The notes under the pieces: model-generated | What the model saw: the letters and a program-made list of their open reading frames with translations, nothing else | Told to the model about the DNA's origin: nothing | Databases searched by the model: none | Position numbers and translations under genes: made by a program | Origin: Sphingobacteriales bacterium | GTDB lineage: Bacteria; Bacteroidota; Bacteroidia; Chitinophagales; Chitinophagaceae | DNA: 53,580 nucleotides | Direction: 5' to 3' | Assembly (NCBI GenBank): GCA_016200915.1 | Contig: JACQDV010000026.1 | Location: forward strand, 1-53,580 | Part shown: piece after piece, positions 33,435 through 41,709 of the stretch | Layout of the letters: each line of letters opens with the position of its first letter | Position numbering within the stretch: position 1 is the first letter of the stretch

Positions 33435-34817
33435 TTATTTATTTTTATAACTATAAACCAAATAACCCCACGCATTTAATTTTATTGGTACAGAAGGATC
33501 AACATTTTCCGGCTTACCAAGGAAAACATTTTGCGGTTGCCCTTTTAATGAAGCATCATCAATTTTTGCTTCTGCCTCACTGCCTGATAAATTTAATATC
33601 ACCAAGACTTTGTTACCGTCTTTTTCTCTTACATAAGCATACACTTTATCATCCGCACCAGTCTTTAATTTTTTAAAGGATCCATCAACAGCTAATGCGG
33701 AATTATTATGACGCAAACTCAGCAATGTTTTATAAAATGGTGCCCGTTGATATTTTCCGAATGTGATCGTGTCTTTATAAAAGAAGGAAATAGAATCAAG
33801 GAACGGCTCTTCCTGTCCGCTGTAAATTAAAGGAAGACTATTACGCATAGTTTGTGTAAACACTGCAAATGGTGCATGCTTCTCTCCCGGGAATGTAGCA
33901 TAGTCGCTTTTATTCCAACTGTTCTCATCATGATTGCTGGTGAAATACATTCTGATTGCTCCAACAGGAAATGATTCATCCTGCCGCATTAACACACTGT
34001 CTAATGACAAAGCATTTCTTTCACCAGCCGCCACTTTTTTCATTGTAGCAAACATATCCCATGGATAAGTAGCATTGAAGCCAGCATCGTGTAACCAGCC
34101 TTTATCTCCTTCGCCTAAAAAGAAAAGATCAGGTTTTGATTGCCTTAGTTCTTTAATAGCTCTTTCCCAAAAGAAACGGGGAACTTCGGGAGCCACATCG
34201 CATCGAAAACCATCAATACCCGATGGTAACCAAAATTTCATGGCATCAATCATACTGTCCTGCATGGCAGGGTTCCAGTAATTCAGGTCACGGGTATCAC
34301 TCCAGTCAAAAGCTACTGCAGCTTTACCACTGCTGTCTTTATTAAAAAAATCAGGATGAGCTGTTAACCAGTGATTATCGGCGCCAGTGTGATTGGGCAC
34401 CCAGTCAATTACCACTTTAAAACCCAACTCATGAGCTTTCTTAACCAGGTTATTCCAATCTTCCATGGTACCAAATTCAGGATTAACTGCCTTATAGTCT
34501 GCTACAGCATAGTAACTTCCTAAAACACCTTTTCTATCAACTTTGCTGATGGGAGTTATAGGCATAAACCATAAAATATCTGATCCCATGTCTCTTATCC
34601 GCTTGAGATTAGGTTCAAAAGCTTTAAAAGTACCTTCCGGGGTGTATTGCCTTACATTCACCTCATAAATATTTGCCTGGCTTATCCAGGAAGGAAAATT
34701 TGTTGAGGCAGCGGCGGGGTTGTTACCGGTGTCTCCATCTTTGTTCATTAGTTTACACGAAGAAAAAACTAAAGCTGTAGCAGAAGATAAAAGCAGCAAA
34801 CGAGCAGACCGTTTCAT
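33435..34817 (-). CDS. GH13 alpha-amylase family lipoprotein
   Basis: The start at ATG 34817 (MKRSARLLLL) gives 460 residues and a lipoprotein signal with Cys21 (VFSSCK); a longer frame upstream is not coding. The GH13 barrel is complete: DWVPNHTG (138-145), nucleophile D207 in GFRCDVA, acid/base E236 in FLGEGD, and D297 in TSNHDENS. A beta domain closes the protein. It hydrolyses or rearranges alpha-glucans and is probably anchored to the envelope. The SusG-like context (SusC/D) is absent, so it may act alone. The leader between 34818 and 34981 is non-coding. Confidence 0.93.
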   Translation of the reverse strand: MKRSARLLLLSSATALVFSSCKLMNKDGDTGNNPAAASTNFPSWISQANIYEVNVRQYTPEGTFKAFEPNLKRIRDMGSDILWFMPITPISKVDRKGVLGSYYAVADYKAVNPEFGTMEDWNNLVKKAHELGFKVVIDWVPNHTGADNHWLTAHPDFFNKDSSGKAAVAFDWSDTRDLNYWNPAMQDSMIDAMKFWLPSGIDGFRCDVAPEVPRFFWERAIKELRQSKPDLFFLGEGDKGWLHDAGFNATYPWDMFATMKKVAAGERNALSLDSVLMRQDESFPVGAIRMYFTSNHDENSWNKSDYATFPGEKHAPFAVFTQTMRNSLPLIYSGQEEPFLDSISFFYKDTITFGKYQRAPFYKTLLSLRHNNSALAVDGSFKKLKTGADDKVYAYVREKDGNKVLVILNLSGSEAEAKIDDASLKGQPQNVFLGKPENVDPSVPIKLNAWGYLVYSYKNK

Positions 34818-34981
34818 TAGTTTAAATTTTCGGAAAATTAGTGAATAAAAGTTAGTTTTAATTACTCTCTCAAACCGGCATTTGCAGTTATAATTTACAA
34901 TCAGTTCCTCTTGAAGATAGAATAGCCACCGGCTATCCTGCATCTTATTGCTCCGGCATAATCTTAACCAAAACAAAAAAA

Positions 34982-35620
34982 ATGAAAAAAATTTTACTGG
35001 CATTTCTAATTATTAGCAGCATCTTACCGGATTCACATGCAGCCACTGTTAATATTAATATAGTGGGATTTTCTTTTTCGCCTAACAACATTACTGTTAA
35101 TGTGGGTGATGTGATAAATATCAATACAAACATTAATCACCCAACAACACAAGTAAGCCAGGCAACATGGGATGCAAATGGAACAACGGCTATCTCAGGC
35201 GCTTTATTTATGAGCCAAACTACTACCATAACTTTTACAATTACTGCAGGCATGGCTGGCACCAACATTTACTATGTTTGTGAAAATCATGTATTGTCTA
35301 GCGGCATGAAAGGCCAGATTGTTGTAAACCTTGCCACTGGTTTGGAAGAAAATGCCAAAAGTGAATTCAACTTCACTATCTATCCCAATCCTGTTAGAAA
35401 TAATTCGGCATTAAACATCATTTTAAAAAAGAATGATAATGTTGTTATGAAGATATATAGCAGCGATGGAAAATTAGCAAGTAATTAACTGCAGCAAAAG
35501 ATGAATGCAGGTGAATACACCTTACGTTTTGATGCCGGTAAATTACAAACAGGCATATACATTGTACAACTGAAAACATCGCTTGGCATATTGCGAAAAC
35601 AAATTGTCGTTACTCAGTAA
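34982..35620 (+). pseudogene. Secreted cupredoxin-like protein with in-frame stop in its T9SS tail
   Basis: The frame begins with a signal peptide (MKKILLAFLIISSILPDSHA) and a plastocyanin-like beta domain (about residues 21-118: VGFSFSPNNITVNVGD, YYVCENHVLSSGMKG). A T9SS type A tail follows (FTIYPNPVRNN). A TAA at 35486-35488 stops it at residue 168, but the same frame continues for 44 more codons (QQKMNAGEYTLRFDAGKLQT then IYIVQLK and KQIVVTQ) to TAA at 35618-35620. The tail is thus complete apart from one codon; CAA to TAA would explain it. The copper ligand set is plausible (His of INHP; Cys of YYVCENH; the final Met). The truncated product should be released into the periplasm rather than secreted. 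Confidence 0.85.
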
Positions 35621-35640
35621 GCATTTTCATAAACTGCACA

Positions 35641-35678
35641 ACCCCGTCCCCAACATGTTGGGGACGGGGTTTCTTTTT
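35641..35678 (+). terminator. Terminator after the cupredoxin-like gene
   Basis: ACCCCGTCCCCAAC pairs perfectly with GTTGGGGACGGGGT around a 2-base loop, followed by TTCTTTTTT. It is one of the strongest stems in the window and insulates the next gene, tryptophan dioxygenase. Confidence 0.88.
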
Positions 35679-35720
35679 TAAGACAGGATAAGATAACTTC
35701 GCCGAATAAGATTGCCTGTT

Positions 35721-36707
35721 ATGAACACATCCATGTATTATGCTGATTATTTGCAGTTAGATAAAATTTTAGGCAGCCAGTTACCCGAAAGCGACAAAGA
35801 AGGAAAACAAAAAGCACATGATGAAATGCTTTTCATCATCATTCACCAGGCTTATGAATTATGGTTTAAACAAATCTTGTTTGAAGTAGATTCAGTTGCG
35901 GGGATTATGAATAAGCCTGCTCTTAATGATAATTCTCCCGAACTGCAAACCATTGTTCATCGTTTACAAAGAGTGGTTACCATATTAAAAGTATTGGTGC
36001 ATCAAATAGATATTATGGAAACGATGACGCCGATGGACTTTTTAGATTTCCGTGACATGCTTCGTCCAGCTTCCGGTTTTCAAAGCTGGCAGTTTAAAGT
36101 ATTAGAAGCAAAGCTGGGTTTAAAATATGAACAACGTCATGGGCAGGATTATTACACTTCGCATTTAAGAAACTATCATGTTGATGTTATTAAAGAAGTG
36201 GAAAAACAAACTCCTCTCCTGACGTTGTTGAATAGCTGGTTAGAACGAATGCCTTTTTTTGAAGACAGTTTATGGAATGAATACAAGAAAGTTTATACAA
36301 ATAGTTTAGCAGAGGCTGAAAAAGATAATCTCAACTATTTTGACGAAGTATTTGCAAATCGTCCTGCCGGTGATGTTCGCCAGCTTTCGCCTAAGGCCTG
36401 TCGTAATGCGTTATTCATAATGGCTTACCGTGGTTATCCAATGCTTGAGTTGCCGTGGCAGCTACTCAATACTTTGCTGGAGATTGATGTACAAATGGGC
36501 ACCTGGCGTTATCGTCACATGAATATGGTAAAGCGAATGATTGGCACCCGCATTGGCACTGGTGGCAGCAGTGGCGCCGGGTATTTAAAAGCAGCAATGG
36601 ATAAGCATTATATTTTTAATGAGGTTGCACAACTCACGAGCTTTCTCTTAGAAAGAAGAAATTTGCCAACACTTCCCAACGATGTGAGTAAACAGTTAGG
36701 ATATTAA
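35721..36707 (+). CDS. kynA: Tryptophan 2,3-dioxygenase
   Basis: Starting at ATG 35721 (MNTSMYYADYLQLDKI) the product has 328 residues; an in-frame TTG 9 bases upstream is less likely. This heme enzyme opens the indole ring of tryptophan to N-formylkynurenine, the first step of the kynurenine pathway. Family motifs include HDEMLFIIIHQAYELWFKQI, with a heme-pocket His, FRDMLRPASGFQSWQFK, and near the end YRHMNMVKRMIGTRIGTGGS with SSGAGYL. It is slightly longer than typical bacterial enzymes (about 280 residues). No other kynurenine pathway gene is next to it. Confidence 0.93.
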   Translation: MNTSMYYADYLQLDKILGSQLPESDKEGKQKAHDEMLFIIIHQAYELWFKQILFEVDSVAGIMNKPALNDNSPELQTIVHRLQRVVTILKVLVHQIDIMETMTPMDFLDFRDMLRPASGFQSWQFKVLEAKLGLKYEQRHGQDYYTSHLRNYHVDVIKEVEKQTPLLTLLNSWLERMPFFEDSLWNEYKKVYTNSLAEAEKDNLNYFDEVFANRPAGDVRQLSPKACRNALFIMAYRGYPMLELPWQLLNTLLEIDVQMGTWRYRHMNMVKRMIGTRIGTGGSSGAGYLKAAMDKHYIFNEVAQLTSFLLERRNLPTLPNDVSKQLGY

Positions 36708-36716
36708 ATCCGGCAG

Positions 36717-36838
36717 TATATCAGTTTGAATTTTTCACGCAAAGAAAATAAGGAGCAAAGGCGCCAGTTTTTATTTTTGCGCCTGTATTTTCTTTGCGTC
36801 CTGGCGTGAAATCGGGCAAATTTTGAAACTGATACAAT
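36717..36838. repeat. Dispersed palindromic element, copy 2
   Basis: This copy runs from ATCAGTTTGAATTTTTCACG to GGGCAAATTTTGAAACTGAT. The terminal words ATCAGTTTGAA and AAATTTTGAAACTGAT are mutual complements with a few mismatches, and ACGCAAAGAAAATA is mirrored by TATTTTCTTTGCGT. It is the partner of 17037-17166 and begins about 10 bases after the kynA stop. Confidence 0.85.
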
Positions 36839-36890
36839 ATTTTAAATCCTGTAACTGACAATTATATTCACAAAAAAGTTAACTTAAAGG

Positions 36891-37388
36891 ATGAAACTTT
36901 CTTTAACTGGTTTTTTATTGCTGCTTCTTATTGCTTCCTGCAAGGAAAACTCAACTAATAAAACAAATAATCAACCTATTTCATCTACCGATAAAGCAAA
37001 AGAAGAATTATTAACCTTAGAAAACAAATGGCTGGAATATGAATTTGCATTAGACACTGCCTCTATTGCCAAATTTCTTGATAACGATTTTATCAGTATT
37101 TCAGCTGAAGACACATCTAACAAACAAAATGAACTGGTTGGTGTATATAAAAACATCAGTGCTATGCGCAGCGACAGTATTTTTATTGACTCCTTTAAAA
37201 TTGAAGAGCCATTTATCGTAAAGCAATTTGAGAATACAGCCATTACCATATTTATTGCGCATACTTATAAAACTGCCAAAGGAAAATACCAGGAAAAAAG
37301 AACAAAGTTTTATGATGTATGGAGAAAGGTGAATGGAGAATGGAAAGCCATGTCATCCCAGGCAACAGTTGTAGAAGAGATTAAATAA
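36891..37388 (+). CDS. Lipoprotein with DUF4440/SnoaL-like domain
   Basis: A 165-residue protein with a lipoprotein signal ending LLIASC (Cys17) and a Ser/Asn/Thr-rich linker to residue 35. The rest has the NTF2-like DUF4440 layout: LLTLENKWLEYEFALDTASI, LDNDFISISAED, and a late FYDVWRKVNGEWKAMSSQAT. NTF2-like cores bind small ligands; this one has no evident catalytic set. It is likely anchored in the inner or outer membrane. The DUF1080 gene follows after 9 bases, suggesting one transcript. Confidence 0.82.
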   Translation: MKLSLTGFLLLLLIASCKENSTNKTNNQPISSTDKAKEELLTLENKWLEYEFALDTASIAKFLDNDFISISAEDTSNKQNELVGVYKNISAMRSDSIFIDSFKIEEPFIVKQFENTAITIFIAHTYKTAKGKYQEKRTKFYDVWRKVNGEWKAMSSQATVVEEIK

Positions 37389-37397
37389 ATTGCAGTC

Positions 37398-38756
37398 ATG
37401 AAAAAGTATTTAACAATATATTTCTTGTTTATTACAATTTGCAGCTATTCACAGCAATGGCAAAATCTTTTTGATGGCAAATCATTAAAAGGCTGGAATC
37501 GATACACCGGCTCGGCTATTTACAAAGTTGAGAATGGTGCTATTACCGGAACAACAGTAGCTAATTCCCCTAATTCCTTTTTAGTATGTAAAAGAAAATT
37601 TACCGGTGATTTTATACTGGAGATGGAAGCAATGATGAGCGATAGTAACACCAACTCCGGCGTACAGTTCAGAAGTAATCTTGATGCAACAGCTTATGAA
37701 GGTAATTGGAAAGTGTATGGTTACCAATATGAATTTGACCCATCAGCCAGGAGATGGACCGGGGGCATTTATGATGAAGGCAGAAGAGAATGGCTTTATC
37801 CTGTTTCACTAAATAATAAAGCACAGGTTTATTTTACTCCCGGTGTTTATCATAAAATAAGGATTGAATGTATTGGCAATGCTATCAAGACATGGCTGGA
37901 TGGCAAAGCTGTCAGTTATTTAATTGATACCTTAATTACCAATGAAGGATTGATTGGTTTGCAGGTTCATTCGGTAAACAAAGCAGAAAATGCTGGTAAT
38001 AAAATTTACTGGAAGAACATCCGCATACAAACAGGAAAAATTACTCCATCAAGTTTCGATAATGGAATTTATGTGGTCAACTTAAAACCTAACACATTAT
38101 CAGATTACGAAAAAAAGAATGGCTGGAGATTATTGTTTGATGGCGTAAGCAGTAAAGGATGGAAAGGAGCTTATAAAGATTCATTCCCCTCCAAAGGCTG
38201 GGTGATAAAAGATGGAAACTTAACGGTGCTTTCATCTAATGGCGCTGAATCAACTAATGGTGGTGATATTGTTACCAAAGAAAAGTTCAGCGCTTTTGAT
38301 TTATCATTTGAATTTAAAATAACTCCCGGCGCCAACAGTGGTGTAAAATATTTTGTCACACTCAATGAACATAATTCCGGCAGTGCTATTGGATTGGAAT
38401 ACCAGGTATTGGATGATACATTGCATCCGGATGCAAAATTAGGCAGAGATGGTAACCGTACAATGGCTTCTTTATATGATTTAATCAAAGCAGAAAAATC
38501 AAAACGCTTTATCAGGCAGCCCGGTGGCTGGAATATTGGCCGCATCATTGTTTATCCCAATAATCATGTTGAGCATTATTTAAACGGAGTAAAAGTGCTG
38601 GAATACGAAAGAGGTTCTCAGGCTTTTCGTGATTTAGTCGCCATGAGTAAATATAAAATCTGGCAAAACTTTGGTGAAGCAAAAGAAGGTTTCATACTCT
38701 TACAGGACCATGGCAATGAAGTAAGTTACCGCAGCATTAAAATCAAAAAACTATAA
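37398..38756 (+). CDS. Secreted protein with two DUF1080 (3-keto-disaccharide hydrolase) domains
   Basis: The 452-residue protein has a signal peptide (residues 1-18) and two DUF1080 beta-sandwich domains. The first is at about 20-212 (WQNLFDGKSLKGWNRYTG, VQFRSNLD, YQYEFDPS) and the second at about 235-450 (GWRLLFDGVSSKGW, KFSAFDLSFEFKI, GLEYQVLDD). DUF1080 members hydrolyse 3-keto-glycosides or bind related sugars, and mostly act outside the cytoplasm. Two domains in tandem is less common than one. The convergent Gfo/Idh/MocA oxidoreductase is a fitting partner for a 3-keto sugar route. Confidence 0.88.
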   Translation: MKKYLTIYFLFITICSYSQQWQNLFDGKSLKGWNRYTGSAIYKVENGAITGTTVANSPNSFLVCKRKFTGDFILEMEAMMSDSNTNSGVQFRSNLDATAYEGNWKVYGYQYEFDPSARRWTGGIYDEGRREWLYPVSLNNKAQVYFTPGVYHKIRIECIGNAIKTWLDGKAVSYLIDTLITNEGLIGLQVHSVNKAENAGNKIYWKNIRIQTGKITPSSFDNGIYVVNLKPNTLSDYEKKNGWRLLFDGVSSKGWKGAYKDSFPSKGWVIKDGNLTVLSSNGAESTNGGDIVTKEKFSAFDLSFEFKITPGANSGVKYFVTLNEHNSGSAIGLEYQVLDDTLHPDAKLGRDGNRTMASLYDLIKAEKSKRFIRQPGGWNIGRIIVYPNNHVEHYLNGVKVLEYERGSQAFRDLVAMSKYKIWQNFGEAKEGFILLQDHGNEVSYRSIKIKKL

Positions 38757-38827
38757 AAGATTTCTACATTTTAAAATTTGAAGATTAAAATTCTTAAAAA
38801 TCTTGAAATATAGAAATTTTGAAATCT
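38757..38827. repeat. AT-rich word repeats between convergent genes
   Basis: The gap reads as variants of AAATTTGAAGATT and AAATCTTGAAAT (for example TTTGAAGATTAAAATTCTT, GAAATTTTGAAATC). No clear terminator stem is present. Confidence 0.55.
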
Positions 38828-40144
38828 TTAAATCTTCAGCTCCCAACCCTTTTCATATTCACGTCTCCAGTATTTCATTGCAGCGGCATCATTGAGAATA
38901 TGCCCGTTCTTTGGGTCGCAGTGCAATGTTCTTCCGGTACGCTGCGCAATATTAGCTAAGTGACAAAGTAAAACTGATTTATGTCCTTCGTTAATGGGTG
39001 AATTAATGGTTGCTTCTCCCCTAACACTATCTACAAAATTGTGGAAATGGAAAAAGTCAAGATTACCGGTAGCACTCACTGTGTTTGTTCCATCATTGGA
39101 AGCAGCTGATTTCACTTCTTTCACCAACTTATTATCGGCATCATACACTTTATAATCATCATTGCCTGAGTTGATCAGTGTCCCTTTATCACCATAAATA
39201 ATAAATCCACGGCTTCCGCCTTCCTGCACCATTTTATTACAACTTCTTCCCTCCCATGTTATGGATTTATCATTGCCAAATTCAAAAGTAGCCACTTGTG
39301 TATCGGGTGTTTGCCAGTCATCTTTAAAGGCATAACGGCCACCGGCTGACGTTACCTTGGTAGCATAATCCACATTTAAAAACCAGCGGCACATATCAAT
39401 TTCATGTGTACCGTTATTACAGGTTTCTGCCGTTCCCCAATGCCAGAACCAATGCCAGTTATAATGCACTAAATTATCCTGGTAATCTCTTCTTGGAGCT
39501 GGTCCCTGCCACAATTCAAAATTCAGTGTTGATGGAACAGGAATTTTCTTTCCGTACCCAATACTCTTCCTGTTATTGGCATACCATGCTTTGGCGAAAT
39601 AAGCATTGCCTATCAAACCTTCTCTCACTTCTTTTACTGCATTAATAAGATTAGGCATAGAGCGGCGTTGATTACCCATTTGTATCAATTGCTTTGGATA
39701 TTTCTTCATTGCCTGCACCAGCAATTCACCTTCATAAGGATTATGTCCGCAGGGTTTTTCTACATACACATGTTTACCATGCGTTACACCTAATATAGCA
39801 GCCGGCGTATGCCAATGATCTGGTGCGGCAACAACCAGTGCATCAAAATCTTTTTTATTAACTAATTCATGAATGTCCTTTATGATGGCAGGTTTCCTGT
39901 CTTTATTGGCAAATGGTTTTAATCCATTGGCGATTGCTTTTTCTTCCACATCACATAAATACGCAATCTCCACATTGGGTAATTGCGAATAACATTCAGC
40001 TAAATAGGCACCACGACTATTAACTCCCATCACTGCCAATACTACTTTATTGGACGGAGCATTTTTACCAAATACAGGAAAGTTTAAAATAGTTACACCA
40101 GCAGAAGCGAGGGAAACATGCTTAATAAATTCTTTTCGGTTCAT
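38828..40144 (-). CDS. Gfo/Idh/MocA family oxidoreductase, exported
   Basis: The start at ATG 40144 (MNRKEFIKHVSLASAG) gives 438 residues and a hydrophobic N-terminus like a Sec or TAT-type signal. The Rossmann domain reads VVLAVMGVNSRGAYLA and ALVVAAPDHWHTPAAILG, with the catalytic lysine motif YVEKPCGHNPYEGE. The C-terminal domain has HWFWHWGTAETCNNGTHEID. It probably oxidises or reduces a sugar with NAD(P). The exported members are typical of Bacteroidota and of 3-keto sugar routes. It converges on the DUF1080 gene, which supports that idea without proving it. Confidence 0.9.
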   Translation of the reverse strand: MNRKEFIKHVSLASAGVTILNFPVFGKNAPSNKVVLAVMGVNSRGAYLAECYSQLPNVEIAYLCDVEEKAIANGLKPFANKDRKPAIIKDIHELVNKKDFDALVVAAPDHWHTPAAILGVTHGKHVYVEKPCGHNPYEGELLVQAMKKYPKQLIQMGNQRRSMPNLINAVKEVREGLIGNAYFAKAWYANNRKSIGYGKKIPVPSTLNFELWQGPAPRRDYQDNLVHYNWHWFWHWGTAETCNNGTHEIDMCRWFLNVDYATKVTSAGGRYAFKDDWQTPDTQVATFEFGNDKSITWEGRSCNKMVQEGGSRGFIIYGDKGTLINSGNDDYKVYDADNKLVKEVKSAASNDGTNTVSATGNLDFFHFHNFVDSVRGEATINSPINEGHKSVLLCHLANIAQRTGRTLHCDPKNGHILNDAAAMKYWRREYEKGWELKI

Positions 40145-40310
40145 AACAAGCAATTATGAATCTAAAGTTAAGTGAAAGCAAATGGATTAAATCAATTCTT
40201 TAAATTTCCCCTACACAACATAAATATCATCCTTTGCATTAGATTTGCCGAAAGAAAACCGAACTATAACGGGCTAATCTTAGCTTACATATCAAATTAA
40301 TAAACCGCAT

Positions 40311-40457
40311 ATGATTTATTTTTTCCTGGGATGCATAATTTTTATCGCAATTTTCATACCTCGTCTCAATCAAAAAAGTAAAGAAAGGATGAGCCGGGAA
40401 AGATTTAATTTAAGAAAGTACAGGGACAAAGAAGATGACTCTGAAGACAATGATTAA
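40311..40457 (+). CDS. Predicted 48-residue single-pass membrane protein
   Basis: The small ORF encodes MIYFFLGCIIFIAIFIPRLN, then a highly charged tail (KSKERMSRERFNLRKYRDKE and DDSEDND). One membrane helix followed by a basic and then acidic tail is a plausible small membrane protein. It ends with TAA at 40455-40457, overlapping the convergent cysteine desulfurase stop by 4 bases, a pattern seen at other gene junctions here. I do not recognise a family. Confidence 0.5.
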   Translation: MIYFFLGCIIFIAIFIPRLNQKSKERMSRERFNLRKYRDKEDDSEDND

Positions 40458-41581
40458 ATCATCTCTTTTAATTTCTCTACTACAGCATCCACTTCTTCTT
40501 TTGTATTTTGTTTGCTGAAAGAAAAACGAACTGTTACCTGGTTAGGATTATTGTTAACAGCCCTGATAACATGACTACCCTGGTCGGCACCACTGGTACA
40601 AGCACTACCACCAGATGCACAAATATTATTGATATCAAGATTAAACAGGATCATTTCTGATTTTTCTGTTTTGGGGAATGACACACTTAACACCGTATAT
40701 AAACTCCTTCCTAAAGGATCGCCATTAAAAGCAACGCCTTTAATATTTTTTTTCAGCTCATCCATCATATACAGTTTTAGTGTACCGATGTAAGCTGCTT
40801 CTTTTTCATATTCGGCTGTGGCTATTTCCAATGCTTTGGCAAAACCAACAATGCCATACAAATTTTCTGTACCTGCCCGCATATTACGTTCCTGTGAACC
40901 GCCATGTATGTATGGTGTGATGCGAACATTTTCATTAATGTATAACAAACCAACACCTTTCGGTCCATGAAACTTATGACCTGCACCGGTAATAAAATGC
41001 ACCGGTGTATTTCTTAAATCAAAGGGGAAATGACCAACCGTTTGTACCGTATCACTATGAAAAATGGCTCCGTATAATTTACACAATTCGCCTACCGCCT
41101 GTATATCGAGCATGTTGCCAATTTCATTATTGGCATGCATTAACGTAACCAATGTTTTTCCCTCGTGGCTGGCGAGTAATTGCTCCAGGTCTTCCATATC
41201 AATATGACCATTCGGTAATACTTTTACATAACTCAGTTCAGCTTCACCTTTATTCTTTAAAAACTCAACCGTATGTAATGTAGCATGATGTTCTATCGGA
41301 GAAGAAATGATATGCGTACAACCCAAATCACGAACAGCAGCAGTAATCACCGTATTAGAACTTTCGGTTCCGCCACTGGTGAAAAATATTTCAGCAGGAT
41401 GTGCATTTAAAATCTTCGCCACACTTTTCCTGGCATTCTCAACTGCTAAACGACTTTCACGACCATAGGAATAAATAGAAGACGGGTTGCCAAACTTCTC
41501 TGTCATGTAAGGCATCATTGCTTCCAGCACTTGTGAGTCCAGTGGTGTGGTTGCGGCATTGTCAAAATAAATACGATTCAT
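40454..41581 (-). CDS. Cysteine desulfurase (NifS/IscS-like)
   Basis: A 375-residue PLP enzyme that converts cysteine to alanine and holds sulfur as a persulfide for Fe-S clusters or tRNA thiolation. It opens YFDNAATTPLD. The PLP lysine is K203 in GAGHKFHGPKG, and the active-site cysteine is C328 in SACTSGAD. The length matches group I enzymes but the residues between are of NifS type. No IscU, SufU or thiouridylase gene is adjacent, so its specific client is unknown. Confidence 0.92.
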   Translation of the reverse strand: MNRIYFDNAATTPLDSQVLEAMMPYMTEKFGNPSSIYSYGRESRLAVENARKSVAKILNAHPAEIFFTSGGTESSNTVITAAVRDLGCTHIISSPIEHHATLHTVEFLKNKGEAELSYVKVLPNGHIDMEDLEQLLASHEGKTLVTLMHANNEIGNMLDIQAVGELCKLYGAIFHSDTVQTVGHFPFDLRNTPVHFITGAGHKFHGPKGVGLLYINENVRITPYIHGGSQERNMRAGTENLYGIVGFAKALEIATAEYEKEAAYIGTLKLYMMDELKKNIKGVAFNGDPLGRSLYTVLSVSFPKTEKSEMILFNLDINNICASGGSACTSGADQGSHVIRAVNNNPNQVTVRFSFSKQNTKEEVDAVVEKLKEMI

Positions 41582-41587
41582 AAAGAA

Positions 41588-41706
41588 GGCTGCTGGCTAT
41601 TAGCTATTAGCTGCAAGCCATTTAATGTTGAATGAATAAGGCCGCAAAGATAATAAGATAATAGAAAAACACTGCTTGTAGCTAATAGCCTGCAGCTTGC
41701 AGCATA
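41588..41706. repeat. Inverted word repeats between glmM and the desulfurase gene
   Basis: GCTGGCTATTAGCTATTAGC (41590-41609) is mirrored by GCTTGTAGCTAATAGCCTGC (about 41674-41693), with flanking GCTGCAAGC / GCTTGCAGC words. RNA from the whole gap could form a large imperfect hairpin. It lies between two minus-strand genes, so it may end glmM transcription or merely be a repeat. Confidence 0.7.
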
Positions 41707-41709
41707 TTT

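Noticed and set aside
34818-35003. Longer N-terminus for the GH13 protein
   Set aside because: The added 62 residues precede a perfect lipoprotein signal and overlap the start of the divergent cupredoxin-like gene.
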